Positions 36,092 to 48,297 are shown, numbered from the stretch's first letter. The stretch: 64,000 bases of DNA from Diogma glabrata (GCA_963693315.1 OY856186.1:458168192-458232191); one strand, 5' to 3'. Made by a program: numbers and translations. Notes: generated from the sequence alone by a model not told the origin.

Positions 36092-38025
36092 AATGCTGCA
36101 AAGATTTATTTTTGTTTCAAAACCGATTGGTCCTGGTCTAATGTTTTTAGAAGTAATTTTCAATATTAGTTGTATTTTATTAACCTTTTTTATAATATTG
36201 AATTAAATTATAATAAAAATGTATATTATTTGTATTTATGAATTATATGTATATTAAAAAATAAAAATACAAATATAGACTATGTGTTAGTGTTTCTATG
36301 TTAGGTTTATCTATATATTTATTTATGTATATGGAAAAATAGAATAAACTGTTTACATTTGAATTGTGGTGTTTTCTTTAAAACTTATACGAAATCCTGA
36401 AAATGTACATCCTACATCTATCATGCAACCCAAGAAAAGTATATCATAGATATTGGAGTCTATTCAATAAAATCTTCTATTGGAAGTTTCTGCTATTCTT
36501 CTTTCTTTATATGAAATTTTATAACTAGAAAATAAAATTTCATACAAAAAATAAAAGAACAGCAGAAATTTTCAATAGAATATTTTACTAAATAGGGCCC
36601 CATTTAAAATTTGTGATAAACTGTTTCTAAATTAAATAACACATTTCTTATTTCTAACGTTAAACTTATTATGAAGTTAAGTTTTGGTTCATAAATATAA
36701 AAATAAAGTAACGTAAAAATAAATTACTTTAATAACATTAATATTATGTTAAATTCGTATATTTTAAAACCTTTACAGTAAACCCTATGAAATTTCATAT
36801 TAAATTTTAGGCAATTGAGGACGTAATGTTTACAACGCATACTTCAAAACAAATATCCCTATTACACCTATTTTATGATACGTGTTTAGTCATTACGTTA
36901 ATTTTATGAGATACGATACTACATATTATGAAATTTTCCTTATTTTTATGTGACGTTTATATCATTAAATCAATGAAAATCATATACTAATTTATATTAT
37001 CACTATACATTGACTCGAAATCGTGTGCATATTTTCTTAGTTTTTACGTAGTTTTTCATTGTATCAATGAGGCAGTTTTTTGAGTGTAGATAACCCATCA
37101 ATAGCCAGAAGAATTTGACATTTTATTTCGGTCTTCTTGGTATAAAAACATTTCGTATAATATACGCAAAAGACTGTTGAATATTTTGCACTAAATCAAT
37201 AAATCTATCCAGAAAATACCCAATTCATTTCTTGAAATCGATTTAATGCAGATCCAGAAAAGTTCCAGATTGAATCAAAAAAAATACAAGTCATATTTTC
37301 CGTAATAACTTTGACAAAAATTGAAACATACGGAGCTTCAGCGCAGTGTGTATTGCGGCCGGAACGCACCGGTACGTCGTTCCGGTACCTTATTTTACTG
37401 CCGGAACGCGTTCCAGTTCTTTTTTATGAAAATATTAATTTAAAAATATTTTAATGTTATAGAATTAAATTTCCTGCTACATAAACTTTTTATATAATAT
37501 TTAAAATTTTCTTTGAAATTTTTTGAACTCTATTAGCATTGTTTGTGTGCGTTTCTGCAGCCTACGCAATTACTCTGCTTTGCGAGGGTGGCTCTCTTTT
37601 CCAAACAAAAATGGCTCTTATTTCTTGATTCGACTGAATTATGAGATCAAACCGCAAATACTATAACACAATATTTTGAATTTTTTAGATCAATTAAACT
37701 CAAATTGGAATTTTTTCAATTCAAAGGTATGGTTTGAAGTTTTCTCAGAAAAAAACTCCACTTCACATTTTTCGTGTTTCGGTTGGGATTCGAACCTACT
37801 TCGTCAGTGCCAGTTTTTTTTTTTTGAGAAAACTTCAAACCATAACTTCGACCCAAACTTCGATCCAAACAATTTGATCGCTTATATACACATATTATAG
37901 GTTTCCTGTTTCCCTCTCGAATTCTACTTTTTACGAATTAAACAAACATTTATGCAAAACATGTTTTGCCATGTATTATTAATTGAAATTAAGTGACGTA
38001 ACTAAACCGTCAACAAAAAAAAAAC
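36092..38025. other. Intergenic, no gene recognised
   Basis: AT-rich. At ~37340-37420 a GC-richer patch (gtgtgtattgcggccgg, then gccggaacgcgttccag) looks like one end of a transposon; a matching opposite end (ggcaatacaccactg) is found far away at 51248-51262. A short hairpin lies at 37729-37843. The ORF at 37676-37900 spans that hairpin and is not a gene. Confidence 0.45.
37729..37843. repeat. 19-bp perfect inverted repeat around a B-box-like word
   Basis: atggtttgaagttttctca (37729-37747) and its exact complement (37825-37843) flank ~77 bp. Within the spacer, gggattcgaacc is the complement of ggttcgaatccc, which matches the RNA polymerase III B box of tRNA genes and tRNA-derived SINEs. No tRNA cloverleaf could be built, so a SINE remnant is possible but unproven. 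Confidence 0.5.
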
Positions 38026-38163
38026 ACAGTAGTACAAACAAATGCCCCTACGCTTATTACAATTGAAGAGAATAAATTAACAAATTATTAGCGAATTTCT
38101 TTGAATATGAATACTATTATTTTAGAGTAAAAATTGAAAGTAGTCTATCGTTACATCACTAGG
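38026..38163 (+). repeat. ~138 bp dispersed repeat, left copy
   Basis: Contains acagtagtacaaacaaatg, gcgaatttctttgaatatga and tagagtaaaaattgaaa. The same order occurs at 42823-42961, on the other side of the 2233-bp tandem duplication, and in a diverged form at 13365-13445. It may be the end sequence of a transposon family. Confidence 0.65.
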
Positions 38164-38281
38164 AGAAATGAAGATAGTGATGATAGAACTAACATTACTA
38201 TCTGCTGTTTATTCTAGCAGAAAGGACTATGATAATCGCCAATCACGACTTGCCACAAAAATTGATTATCTAAAATATTTA

Positions 38282-40514
38282 TTATTGAATGATGATATGA
38301 GAGAAAAACAAATCGAATTCACGTCAAAAAGAAACAGAAAACCTGGTTGTCCATAAAAAATATACCTACATGTGGATAAACATTATTAAAATTATTTATC
38401 TATTTTTTTTATTCAATAGTTATCTATTTTGTATATTTATTTTATTGAAAAATAGTTATTTATTTATTATTAAAAATGAAGAAAACAATATTTTCATTTA
38501 TCTATTTATTTAAAGGAAAAATATATATATTTTATTGATTAAAATAAAAATATTTATTTACTTATTCTATATTAATGAATTTATTTATTTATTTTGAAAT
38601 AAAATCCATTTATTTATTTAATGTATTTATTTATTTACTTATTATTCAAAGTGATAAAAGATTTTCAAGTATATGATTCGTTGTTGACAAAAAAAAACGA
38701 AATATGATACATATGACCATCGTCACCTAAGCCAGAATATCACGTTCGTGAGCCCTCCCCAAAAATGGCATGTGAGAACTGACTAGATAAGCCCATCAAC
38801 AACCAGATTCTATAGAACAGTTTCTCCCACTATTAAAAAGAAGTAACCATGACTGTCAAGATATGGCAAATATTACCAAATTCCACTGACCCAGACATGG
38901 TTGCTCTACCTAAAACCTAAACTAAAAATAAATTACTATAACTAATGCTGTTTCTGGAGAGCGCTCCAGAGCGCCAGACTCTAAGTCTTCAACTCCAATG
39001 GACATTGTTCTATTTAATAAACTAATGATTATTCAGAAAGAAATTGTATTGAAATTGTATGAAGTGAAGCCTCTAATCCAGAAAAAAAATTAATTGATTC
39101 CCCCCTTGATTCCATTGAAGAAGCTCCTAGGCAAGGAATGGTACTACTGATATGTACCTAAATAGAAACACAGCTGTAGCCACCCCTAAACACCAGAAAA
39201 CTTCCTCGAAATGAAGAGGAGAAACAATTGATCTTTCGATCGCATATCCATAGTGGACATATGCGACCTAGGATCATCCATTTATGTTAAGGGGTGAGGC
39301 CCCATGGATAGCTTTTTAGGCCTACCATTGCAAGATAATTTTAATTTAAAACAAAACAAAATTTTTAAATCTCACCAAAACACTTGATATATATCAACAA
39401 TAATTTAAAAAACACATCACAAATCAACAAAAAAGACTCAAAATATTGAAATGAATTTAATTTTCTCAAAAACACAAAACCTGAAAAATATTAATAACAA
39501 ACTGTAAAACATAACGTGTTATTTTTGTTTTGAAGCCATGTCCGAAAGATCGTACAATCTATATCCAATCCAAACCACATCTAATCCTTATACCAATCCA
39601 CATCCATCATATCCAAAAACCATGCAATCTATATCCAACCTCTATCCAATAACCAAACTCAACCATACTCCAAACCCAATCCATACACAATCCATACCAA
39701 ATCTATATCAAAAATACCCAACTGGTTTAACCAAAACGAATCAAAACAAAAAAAAAACCAAAACCGGTTTTACCGAAATTCACGCGCCAAAAATTATAAC
39801 GCAAAAAATATCTAAACTCATATAAAACCCCCAGGTCTTTGTTTCACGCGCCATGTATAAGCTTTTAAAAAAACTTAACGGGTCCCTTTATTTCGGCCCA
39901 TGTAGAGAAATTATTGAAAAACTAAAGCCTCACTTCGTTTCGGCTGCCATATAGAAAGGATTTTGGACTTTTAATAAACCAAATATAATATTAAACCGGA
40001 AAACTGAATCTATGGCAAAACGGATTACCCTTGCAAATCTAATATCACAGAACAATGTAATGAAACTATTAATTAGCTAACAGAGAAAATGATTAACAGG
40101 ACAAAAATAAATTGACAAAAAAATATATAAATTAAATTCAAAGCTTACATTATAAATTATATGTTGAATATTGATCCACTGTATGATTCTTTCACAGAAA
40201 CAAATGAAATATAAATACATAATAATTTTCGCATCATTTTAATAATTTTTGTATAATTCTGTTGTTATATCCACAATGCAAACCAAAATCACCAACGACA
40301 AGAATTAAAATATCCTCCTCGCATCGATCGTAAACATTATGTGTTTCAGATAACACTTCATAAACTGCACCCAAATCTTAAAGTTTAGTCGATGCAACTG
40401 GATCATTTGTATTTTTATCCGGATGTAATTCTTAAGTTAAACGTCGAAATGGTTTGTTTCATTTCAATTTATATCATTTCAAGTAGCTGATAATCAGAAA
40501 AACTTTATTATAAT
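38282..40514 (+). repeat. 2233-bp tandem duplication, unit 1
   Basis: The sequence from ttattgaatgatgatatgag to aactttattataattta is repeated head to tail at 40515-42747 with no difference noticed in the stretches compared. It contains tattta-rich low-complexity DNA (38400-38650), a region rich in ccaatccataccaatcc words whose 95-codon ORF (39538-39825) is low-complexity and not called, and a DnaJ-like pseudogene piece at its right end. Confidence 0.95.
40262..40512 (-). pseudogene. DnaJ (DNAJB11/ERdj3-like) pseudogene fragment, copy 1
   Basis: The minus strand gives, in shifted frames, a decayed J domain: YQLLE near the start, then LHPDKNTNDPVAST with the diagnostic HPD tripeptide, then DLGAVYEVLSETHNVYDRCE and EDILILVVGDFGLHCGYNN. 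The DLGA-YEVLS-YDRC block and GDFG-H-G following it match the endoplasmic reticulum co-chaperone DNAJB11 (shriveled in flies) better than other DnaJ proteins. Stops and frameshifts break the N-terminal half, and nothing of the later domains follows. It is a dead gene fragment, probably retro-copied or transposon-captured. Confidence 0.72.
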
Positions 40515-42747
40515 TTATTGAATGATGATATGAGAGAAAAACAAATCGAATTCACGTCAAAAAGAAACAGAAAACCTGGTTGTCCATAAAAAATATACCT
40601 ACATGTGGATAAACATTATTAAAATTATTTATCTATTTTTTTTATTCAATAGTTATCTATTTTGTATATTTATTTTATTGAAAAATAGTTATTTATTTAT
40701 TATTAAAAATGAAGAAAACAATATTTTCATTTATCTATTTATTTAAAGGAAAAATATATATATTTTATTGATTAAAATAAAAATATTTATTTACTTATTC
40801 TATATTAATGAATTTATTTATTTATTTTGAAATAAAATCCATTTATTTATTTAATGTATTTATTTATTTACTTATTATTCAAAGTGATAAAAGATTTTCA
40901 AGTATATGATTCGTTGTTGACAAAAAAAAACGAAATATGATACATATGACCATCGTCACCTAAGCCAGAATATCACGTTCGTGAGCCCTCCCCAAAAATG
41001 GCATGTGAGAACTGACTAGATAAGCCCATCAACAACCAGATTCTATAGAACAGTTTCTCCCACTATTAAAAAGAAGTAACCATGACTGTCAAGATATGGC
41101 AAATATTACCAAATTCCACTGACCCAGACATGGTTGCTCTACCTAAAACCTAAACTAAAAATAAATTACTATAACTAATGCTGTTTCTGGAGAGCGCTCC
41201 AGAGCGCCAGACTCTAAGTCTTCAACTCCAATGGACATTGTTCTATTTAATAAACTAATGATTATTCAGAAAGAAATTGTATTGAAATTGTATGAAGTGA
41301 AGCCTCTAATCCAGAAAAAAAATTAATTGATTCCCCCCTTGATTCCATTGAAGAAGCTCCTAGGCAAGGAATGGTACTACTGATATGTACCTAAATAGAA
41401 ACACAGCTGTAGCCACCCCTAAACACCAGAAAACTTCCTCGAAATGAAGAGGAGAAACAATTGATCTTTCGATCGCATATCCATAGTGGACATATGCGAC
41501 CTAGGATCATCCATTTATGTTAAGGGGTGAGGCCCCATGGATAGCTTTTTAGGCCTACCATTGCAAGATAATTTTAATTTAAAACAAAACAAAATTTTTA
41601 AATCTCACCAAAACACTTGATATATATCAACAATAATTTAAAAAACACATCACAAATCAACAAAAAAGACTCAAAATATTGAAATGAATTTAATTTTCTC
41701 AAAAACACAAAACCTGAAAAATATTAATAACAAACTGTAAAACATAACGTGTTATTTTTGTTTTGAAGCCATGTCCGAAAGATCGTACAATCTATATCCA
41801 ATCCAAACCACATCTAATCCTTATACCAATCCACATCCATCATATCCAAAAACCATGCAATCTATATCCAACCTCTATCCAATAACCAAACTCAACCATA
41901 CTCCAAACCCAATCCATACACAATCCATACCAAATCTATATCAAAAATACCCAACTGGTTTAACCAAAACGAATCAAAACAAAAAAAAAACCAAAACCGG
42001 TTTTACCGAAATTCACGCGCCAAAAATTATAACGCAAAAAATATCTAAACTCATATAAAACCCCCAGGTCTTTGTTTCACGCGCCATGTATAAGCTTTTA
42101 AAAAAACTTAACGGGTCCCTTTATTTCGGCCCATGTAGAGAAATTATTGAAAAACTAAAGCCTCACTTCGTTTCGGCTGCCATATAGAAAGGATTTTGGA
42201 CTTTTAATAAACCAAATATAATATTAAACCGGAAAACTGAATCTATGGCAAAACGGATTACCCTTGCAAATCTAATATCACAGAACAATGTAATGAAACT
42301 ATTAATTAGCTAACAGAGAAAATGATTAACAGGACAAAAATAAATTGACAAAAAAATATATAAATTAAATTCAAAGCTTACATTATAAATTATATGTTGA
42401 ATATTGATCCACTGTATGATTCTTTCACAGAAACAAATGAAATATAAATACATAATAATTTTCGCATCATTTTAATAATTTTTGTATAATTCTGTTGTTA
42501 TATCCACAATGCAAACCAAAATCACCAACGACAAGAATTAAAATATCCTCCTCGCATCGATCGTAAACATTATGTGTTTCAGATAACACTTCATAAACTG
42601 CACCCAAATCTTAAAGTTTAGTCGATGCAACTGGATCATTTGTATTTTTATCCGGATGTAATTCTTAAGTTAAACGTCGAAATGGTTTGTTTCATTTCAA
42701 TTTATATCATTTCAAGTAGCTGATAATCAGAAAAACTTTATTATAAT
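40515..42747 (+). repeat. 2233-bp tandem duplication, unit 2
   Basis: Second copy of the unit at 38282-40514, offset by exactly 2233 bases (for example the ATG of the low-complexity ORF at 39538 and 41771). It ends at actttattataattta before unique sequence. The ORF at 41771-42058 is identical to that in unit 1. Confidence 0.95.
42495..42745 (-). pseudogene. DnaJ (DNAJB11/ERdj3-like) pseudogene fragment, copy 2
   Basis: Same sequence as the fragment at 40262-40512, carried along by the tandem duplication; same HPD and YDRC landmarks and the same breaks. Confidence 0.72.
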
Positions 42748-42822
42748 TTAGTTTAAAGTTAATACAATTTTTTTTGAATATTATTGAGTTAAAAAATGAA
42801 AGACCAAATTAACAAAAACTCA

Positions 42823-42961
42823 ACAAAAAACACAGTAGTACAAACAAATGTTCCTACGCTTATTACAATATTGAAAAGAATAAATAAACAAATTATTAGC
42901 GAATTTCTTTGAATATGAATACTATTATTTTAGAGTAAAATTAAAAATAGTTCGTCGTTAC
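42823..42961 (+). repeat. ~138 bp dispersed repeat, right copy
   Basis: Direct-orientation counterpart of 38026-38163, about 90% alike by eye. Together they bracket the tandem duplication. Confidence 0.65.
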
Positions 42962-44640
42962 AGGGTTTGCTGGACTATGAAATACGGCCAAGCACTCCAT
43001 TAATGATTGACAGTACTATTGTTCTTTAGCTAGTACTAGAACCATTTATCGGTCGATCTCTGATTTACAGAAAAGATTCAGTATATAGTAATCTTTGAAT
43101 GAACAAGTACTGGCTAATGAATAGTAAACAGTACCTGTTTATTGTTATTAGACTATTACTGAATCCGATCCACGGTTTATTTAAAATAGCCAGTACAGCT
43201 TCCTTTAACTGGCCAAGCAATAAGCCGTTAAAGGTTACCATTAATTGGCTATTGGCCGATCTACGGTTAATATAAAAACCCAAAAACTGTTTCTTTTTTG
43301 GTCAACGTCTGGTATATATCGTTGTTAAATGTCATATAATTTTTAGTCATATTTTTCAAAAAGTAGAATTATGTTAATGCCCCAGTTATGGTATATGGGT
43401 GTATGGGGGGAAATCTTGTATGGGTGGAAGCAGCAAGAGGCATTGATAAAATAGAGTTATTCTTATAATACCGTTAACTAATAATCCAAAAAATTGGAGT
43501 AATACACTAAAATCAGTGGTATTAATAATATGAAATAATGATATAAATAATATGAAACATAAAATAAATGTTTGCACAGACGGCACTGAAGAAAATCAAG
43601 GGATTTTAACTTCATCCATTATTAAAAAATTAAGAGTATTGGAACCAAGTGAATGACCAAATGTTATCAATCTTCAATGTGGAGAAGACAATATTCAGTC
43701 ACTTTGCAAATATAAAATAGAATTTCCAAAATGTATTAATGCGAACAAGAGTTATATAGGAAATGAATTCTTCCAGAAGATTCAAATGAAACTATTTCTT
43801 ACAATAGAATTATTACTACTAGCAGTTTTGCTGAATGTGAAATTGGATTAGGCATTATTAGTTTATTGAATGTCGCGAATTTTAGTACAACATGTTTCAA
43901 TATTATTTTTTATTAAATTAAACGGCCAACCACTTAAATTTTTAAAATCAGAAGATTATATAAAAACGCATCGTAACTTTAACAAAGAAAGCAGCACCAA
44001 CATCAACAATCGTTAATCCTTTGCCGTACAAGGTTGTAAAACTGCTCCAGTGATGGTCCAATACTGGCGAGTAGTACCAATACCCGAGCACTGGCGACCA
44101 TAGCTGGACCATTAACATAGTTTTACTGGATGATAACTTCGGACAATAATTGACTACTATTCAAGGGCCAGAGAAAAAGCCAGGAATTTTCCATACGTAG
44201 AATTGGTTCAGTAATGATTCAATACTGGCGACCAGTAATACAACAATGGTGTAGTTCTGGGCACCATAGTCCATGACTTATAGTACTGGCGACTATTACT
44301 CGACCGTTAACATAGTTTTACTGGATGATATGATAACATCGGGCAATAAGTGGCTGCCATTCATGAGTCAGAAAAAAACAGCAACATTTTAAGTTAGTTT
44401 TCATAAGTTTTCAAATAAGCTTATTTGATCTCTAACTTATTTCATCGCTAATTTTTCATATATCCGAACTGATCAGCAAGAGTTCTGATTATTTTTCATT
44501 CATATATTTAAAAAGAAAAATTAAAAGTTAGATGCTAGCATTTCTCATTGCCACTTTTTGAAATCATTGCTTCTACGTCAATAAAATGTCTACACAAAAC
44601 TTTATTTATAAGCGAAGCGAAGTACGCCGGGCCCTTCTAG
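42962..44640 (+). other. Transposon-derived region with a possible Helitron 3' end
   Basis: The right end, aagcgaagcgaagtacgccgggcccttctag followed by T in shortened form, shows a GC-rich foldable part shortly before CTAG|T, the terminal layout of Helitrons. The interior repeats words such as gtactggc, ccaatactggcga and catagttttactggatgata (44050-44340). A patch at 43570-43860 stays mostly open (ENQGILTSSIIKKLRVLEPS) but has a stop and no recognised family. No Rep/helicase gene is present and the 5' TC end was not found. Minus-strand ORFs at 43065 and 43386 are not called. Confidence 0.35.
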
Positions 44641-44785
44641 TTATCATTCATTCACAACAATAATTTCACCATTAACACCATAATAATTAAATCAAAGAAA
44701 ATCAAAGAAAAATAATAATAATAAAAAAACAAAGAAAAATAACACGTCTATCCACTTCTAAATCAATGCATAAACTAAATTAAAT
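44641..44785 (+). repeat. ~145 bp repeat monomer left of the LINE
   Basis: ttatcattcattcacaac through aataacacgtctatccac to tgcataaactaaatt recurs at 48152-48297 right of the LINE. The right-hand copy is followed by ttgaaatttgaaaa, and the LINE poly(A) is also followed by ttgaaatttgaaaa. That is what is expected if the LINE inserted into a pre-existing tandem dimer at the junction between monomer parts. Confidence 0.7.
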
Positions 44786-44980
44786 CATCATAACGAAATC
44801 ATCTGATAGACCCAAGAGTCAAATTCATAAAATTAGATCAGAAAGTGATATTGAATTTGTTAGAACTAAATACACGGGAAATTCAGGTGCGAACTCTGAA
44901 CAACCATTTACCGAAAACCTTGAGGGACAGTTGTCTCGAGTACGCACTCGTAATAATTCAACCAAATCTAAACAAAAATA
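44786..44980 (+). pseudogene. LINE ORF1, C-terminal tail
   Basis: An open frame of about 60 codons (SDRPKSQIHKIRSESDIEF, then VRTKYTGNSG, ending NNSTKSKQK) runs to a TAA whose last bases overlap the ATG of ORF2 in the sequence TAATG. That stop-start overlap is typical of LINE ORF1/ORF2 junctions translated by termination-reinitiation. The N-terminal part, including any zinc knuckles, is missing because of 5' truncation. Confidence 0.6.
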
Positions 44981-47847
44981 ATGAATAATTACTTTGCTAA
45001 CTATAACATTAATGTACATCATCAAAACATGATTGATTATTCTTCTATCAAATACGACAACAAATTTAATATTTTATATATTAATATACATAGTCTACGT
45101 CATAAACTCGTATTATTATCATCTTTAATAGCAACATTTAAATTTTCGATTAACGCTGTCATACTAACAGAAACATGGATTTATAATGATGAACAACTAA
45201 TCACAAATATACATGGATATACGTCATTTCATTCGACTAGAGATTATAATAGAGGCGGTGGAGTGTCCTTATTTATTAGAAACGGAATTATTGGTAATAT
45301 TGAGGACAACATCTGTTTTGATGATAATAATATTTTGCTGGTTAATCTTGCTTCAATCAAAATTAAAATTTGCGGAATTTACAGGTGTCCAAGTAGCGAT
45401 ATTGATAATTTTTTTTTAAGCTGGATAGTTTATTAGAATCAAATAAGAATTGTGTTGTGATTGGGGACTTTAACTTGAATTTGTTGGACTCTAGTGATAA
45501 GATTAAAAAGTATATAAATATAGTAAATTCTAATGGTTATTGCTTATTAAATAAGATTGATGAAAGTTTTGCGACAAATAAATCTAGAGGCACGAATACT
45601 ATTATAGATCACGTTTTGACAGATTTGTGCAAGTTTGAATATTCACTCTCTGTTGGTGAAACTTTTTTATCTGACCATCAAATGTTATTATTAAATATAA
45701 ACACTAAAATAATTTATAAACAATATCGGCCATTTAAATCGGTAATAAACTTTAATAAAATTGAAGGTTCTGCTACATTTAAGAATATTGTTAAGTGTAA
45801 TTCAATTGAAATATTGGTAAATACAATTACAAAGCTAATTGAAGAAAACACAACAAAAATAAGAAAATGTAATGCGGACAAATTCAAAAATGAATGAATG
45901 AATTTAGCAATACTTAAAGAAATTAAAAGACGGGATTACTATTTGCATCAAATGCACAAATTTTCCCAAAATCAATATTTGAACAAAAAATTCTTGTTTC
46001 ATCGAAATAGGGTAAATAATATGTTAATTTTTGCGTTAAAACAATATTATACTACAAGATTAGAAAATTCGTTGAAAGACCCAAAGCAGTTTTGGGCTAC
46101 TGTAAATGAATTAGTTTTCAATCGAAAAACTGATCGAACTCAAATCCAGCTATTGAGAGATAATGATAAATTAATTAATGACAGTGAAAAAATTTCTAAC
46201 AAATTTAATCATTATTTTATCAATTGCTGTGATGAATTAGTTCAAGATTTAGCAGAAACAAATAACTTTAAAAATAATTTGAGCTATGATGTTTCCGAAC
46301 AATTTTCCTTGAAACCAACAGATCATATAGAAATGGCGGAAGTTGTTAGAACTCTAAATGATAGGGCAGCTAATGGACATGATGGAATATCAGCTCGATT
46401 TTTGAAGAAATTTTTACCTATTTTTGTAACTCTTCTTTGCCTGTTTTTTAACAACTCTATTAGCGAGGGTGTTTTTCCAGATATTCTCAAAATCGCAAAA
46501 GTAACCCCAATTTATAAAGCAGCTGATAAGTTATTGTGCTCAAACTATCGCCCAGTTTCGGTTTTATCAGTCTTAGCTAAGGTTTTTGAGAAACTTATAT
46601 TTTTAAGAGCAAAAAATTTTTTGACGAAACATAAATTAATAAACAAGAATCAATTTGGATTCACAAAAGCTTCAAATACCTTAGCAGCAGTCACTCAGCT
46701 TGTTTCTTTGATCCAGAAAGGTCTGGATAAAGGTGACAACGTTGTCACTGTTTTTATTGACTTGAGAAAAGCATTTGACTGTGTTGACCACAGGATATTG
46801 TTGGAAAAACTAAAAGCGATGAATTTTGATTCCAAATCATTATCTTATTTTAGGTCATATTTAACTAATCGTAAACAATTTGTTACAATAAATGACGTTA
46901 AAAGTGTCTTGTTAGCCATTTCGAAGGGCATTCCTCAAGGTTCCAATCTTGGTCCTCTGTTATTTAATATTTTTATAAATGATATTTTTAACATAAATAT
47001 AACAGGAAACATGCAACTCTATGCGGATGATCTGGCAATAGTTTATAGCGGTAAATCATTATCCATCATCTATAATGATATTCAAAAAGATATTGTATGC
47101 TTGCAGACTTGGTTCACAGATAATATGCTCAAGATAAATTTCGATAAATCCAATTTTATAATATTTGATAAGCCTAATTTACCAGAGGCTCCTGATACCA
47201 TTAAATTTGGATCTAATTCAATTAAACGCGTGTATACTGTGAAATATTTAGGACTTGATATAGATTCTAAACTTAATTGGCATTCACATATTGATACCGT
47301 AAAACAAAAAATTTTACCCTACACATTTGCAATAAAAAGGTCAAGAGACTTTGTTAACATGGATACATTATGGTCTATTTATTTTGCATATGTATATCCA
47401 AGACTATTATATTTGAATCCTATTTGGAATTCAGCGGCAATTACCAAACTAAAACAATTACAGATCCTACAGAATAAAGTCTTTAAAGTTATTTATAAAC
47501 TACCCCCCTTGCATCCAACAAAGCTTCTTTACAGTGAAAAGAAACTTCCAGTAACTGTCATTCATGACTACGAACTTCTTCTGCTAGTGTTTAAAATTAA
47601 ATGGGGAATTATTAAACATAATCAACGAATCATTCTTGTCAGTGATATTCATTCATACCCTACTAGAGGAAACATAAACTTTTTTGTCGAAAGCTACAGA
47701 ACTAACCGTGGGTTTAATAATATTCTGTGTCGTGGTCTAATATTATTTAATGATCTTAGTCCGGAAACTAAAATGGAACAGAAAATATCTGTTTTCAAAA
47801 GAAAAATTAAAGCCTCTTTGTATGAGAAATTTATGAAATCACCCTAA
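44981..47847 (+). pseudogene. LINE ORF2: endonuclease and reverse transcriptase, two breaks
   Basis: The N-terminal APE-like endonuclease shows YINIHSL, LTETW (catalytic Glu), RGGGVSLFI, CGIYRCP, IGDFNLNLLD, TNTIIDH and LSDHQ (catalytic Asp-His). The reverse transcriptase follows from ~46300 with SNYRPVSVLS, FIDLRKAFDCVDH, GIPQGSNLGPLLFN, the active-site YADD at ~47020 and KYLGLDID. The C-terminal domain ends at 47847. Two breaks are seen. A one-base frameshift lies in a run of nine T at ~45408-45416, after IDNFF. An in-frame TGA at 45895-45897 sits just before MNLAIL, where related LINEs usually have Trp. All other motifs are intact, so this is a young copy. RT copies RNA at a nicked target; the endonuclease makes the nick. 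Confidence 0.93.
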
Positions 47848-48151
47848 ACGGATTTTGCTAAAATTTTTTTTTGTCATATTATTCTTCATGAATTATAAGT
47901 ATTGCATTTTCTTATTTCTTAATTGTATATTTTTTTATATTTGCTATTTTTATAAATATTACTAACAAATTATTATAATTAACTAATTTTTTTTTCTTAG
48001 AATAGAAGCGTTTATATGAGAATCTAATACAAATTTTATAATTTATTCTGATTCATTAATTCAATAAAGAAAAAAAAAAAAAAAAAAAAAAAAATTGAAA
48101 TTTGAAAAGAAAATATAAAATACTAACTAAATCAATGCATAAACTCACTCA

Positions 48152-48297
48152 TACGCTTATCATTCATTCACAACATTCATTTCACCATTAACACCATAAT
48201 AATTAAATTAAAGAAAATCAAAGAAAAATAATAATAATAAAAAAACAAAGAAAAATAACACGTCTATCCACCCCTAAATCAATGCATAAACTAAATT
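48152..48297 (+). repeat. ~145 bp repeat monomer right of the LINE
   Basis: Direct copy of 44641-44785 with a few changes (cattcatttcaccattaaca for caataatttcaccattaaca). It is followed by another ttgaaatttgaaaa segment and a further partial aataataataataaaaaaac stretch at ~48330. Confidence 0.7.

Larger units (their letters stand above)
44786..48093 (+). mobile_element. Non-LTR retrotransposon (CR1/jockey-like LINE), 5'-truncated
   Basis: 3.3 kb element holding the tail of ORF1, a nearly complete ORF2 (endonuclease plus reverse transcriptase), a short 3' UTR with AATAAA at ~48062, and a poly(A) run of about 25 residues (~48069-48093). It begins within ORF1, so it is probably 5'-truncated, the usual result of target-primed reverse transcription. 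Clade assignment to the CR1/jockey group rests on the APE endonuclease plus RT layout and motifs; a phylogeny would be needed to place it. Confidence 0.92.

Noticed and set aside
37775..37812. tRNA-like ggttcgaatccc on the minus strand
   Set aside because: Only the B-box word matches; no acceptor, D or anticodon stems could be built.
39538..39825. 95-codon ORF (MSERSYNLYPIQ...), duplicated at 41771-42058
   Set aside because: Composed of ccaatccataccaatcc-like low-complexity words; identity of the copies reflects the 2233-bp duplication, not conservation.
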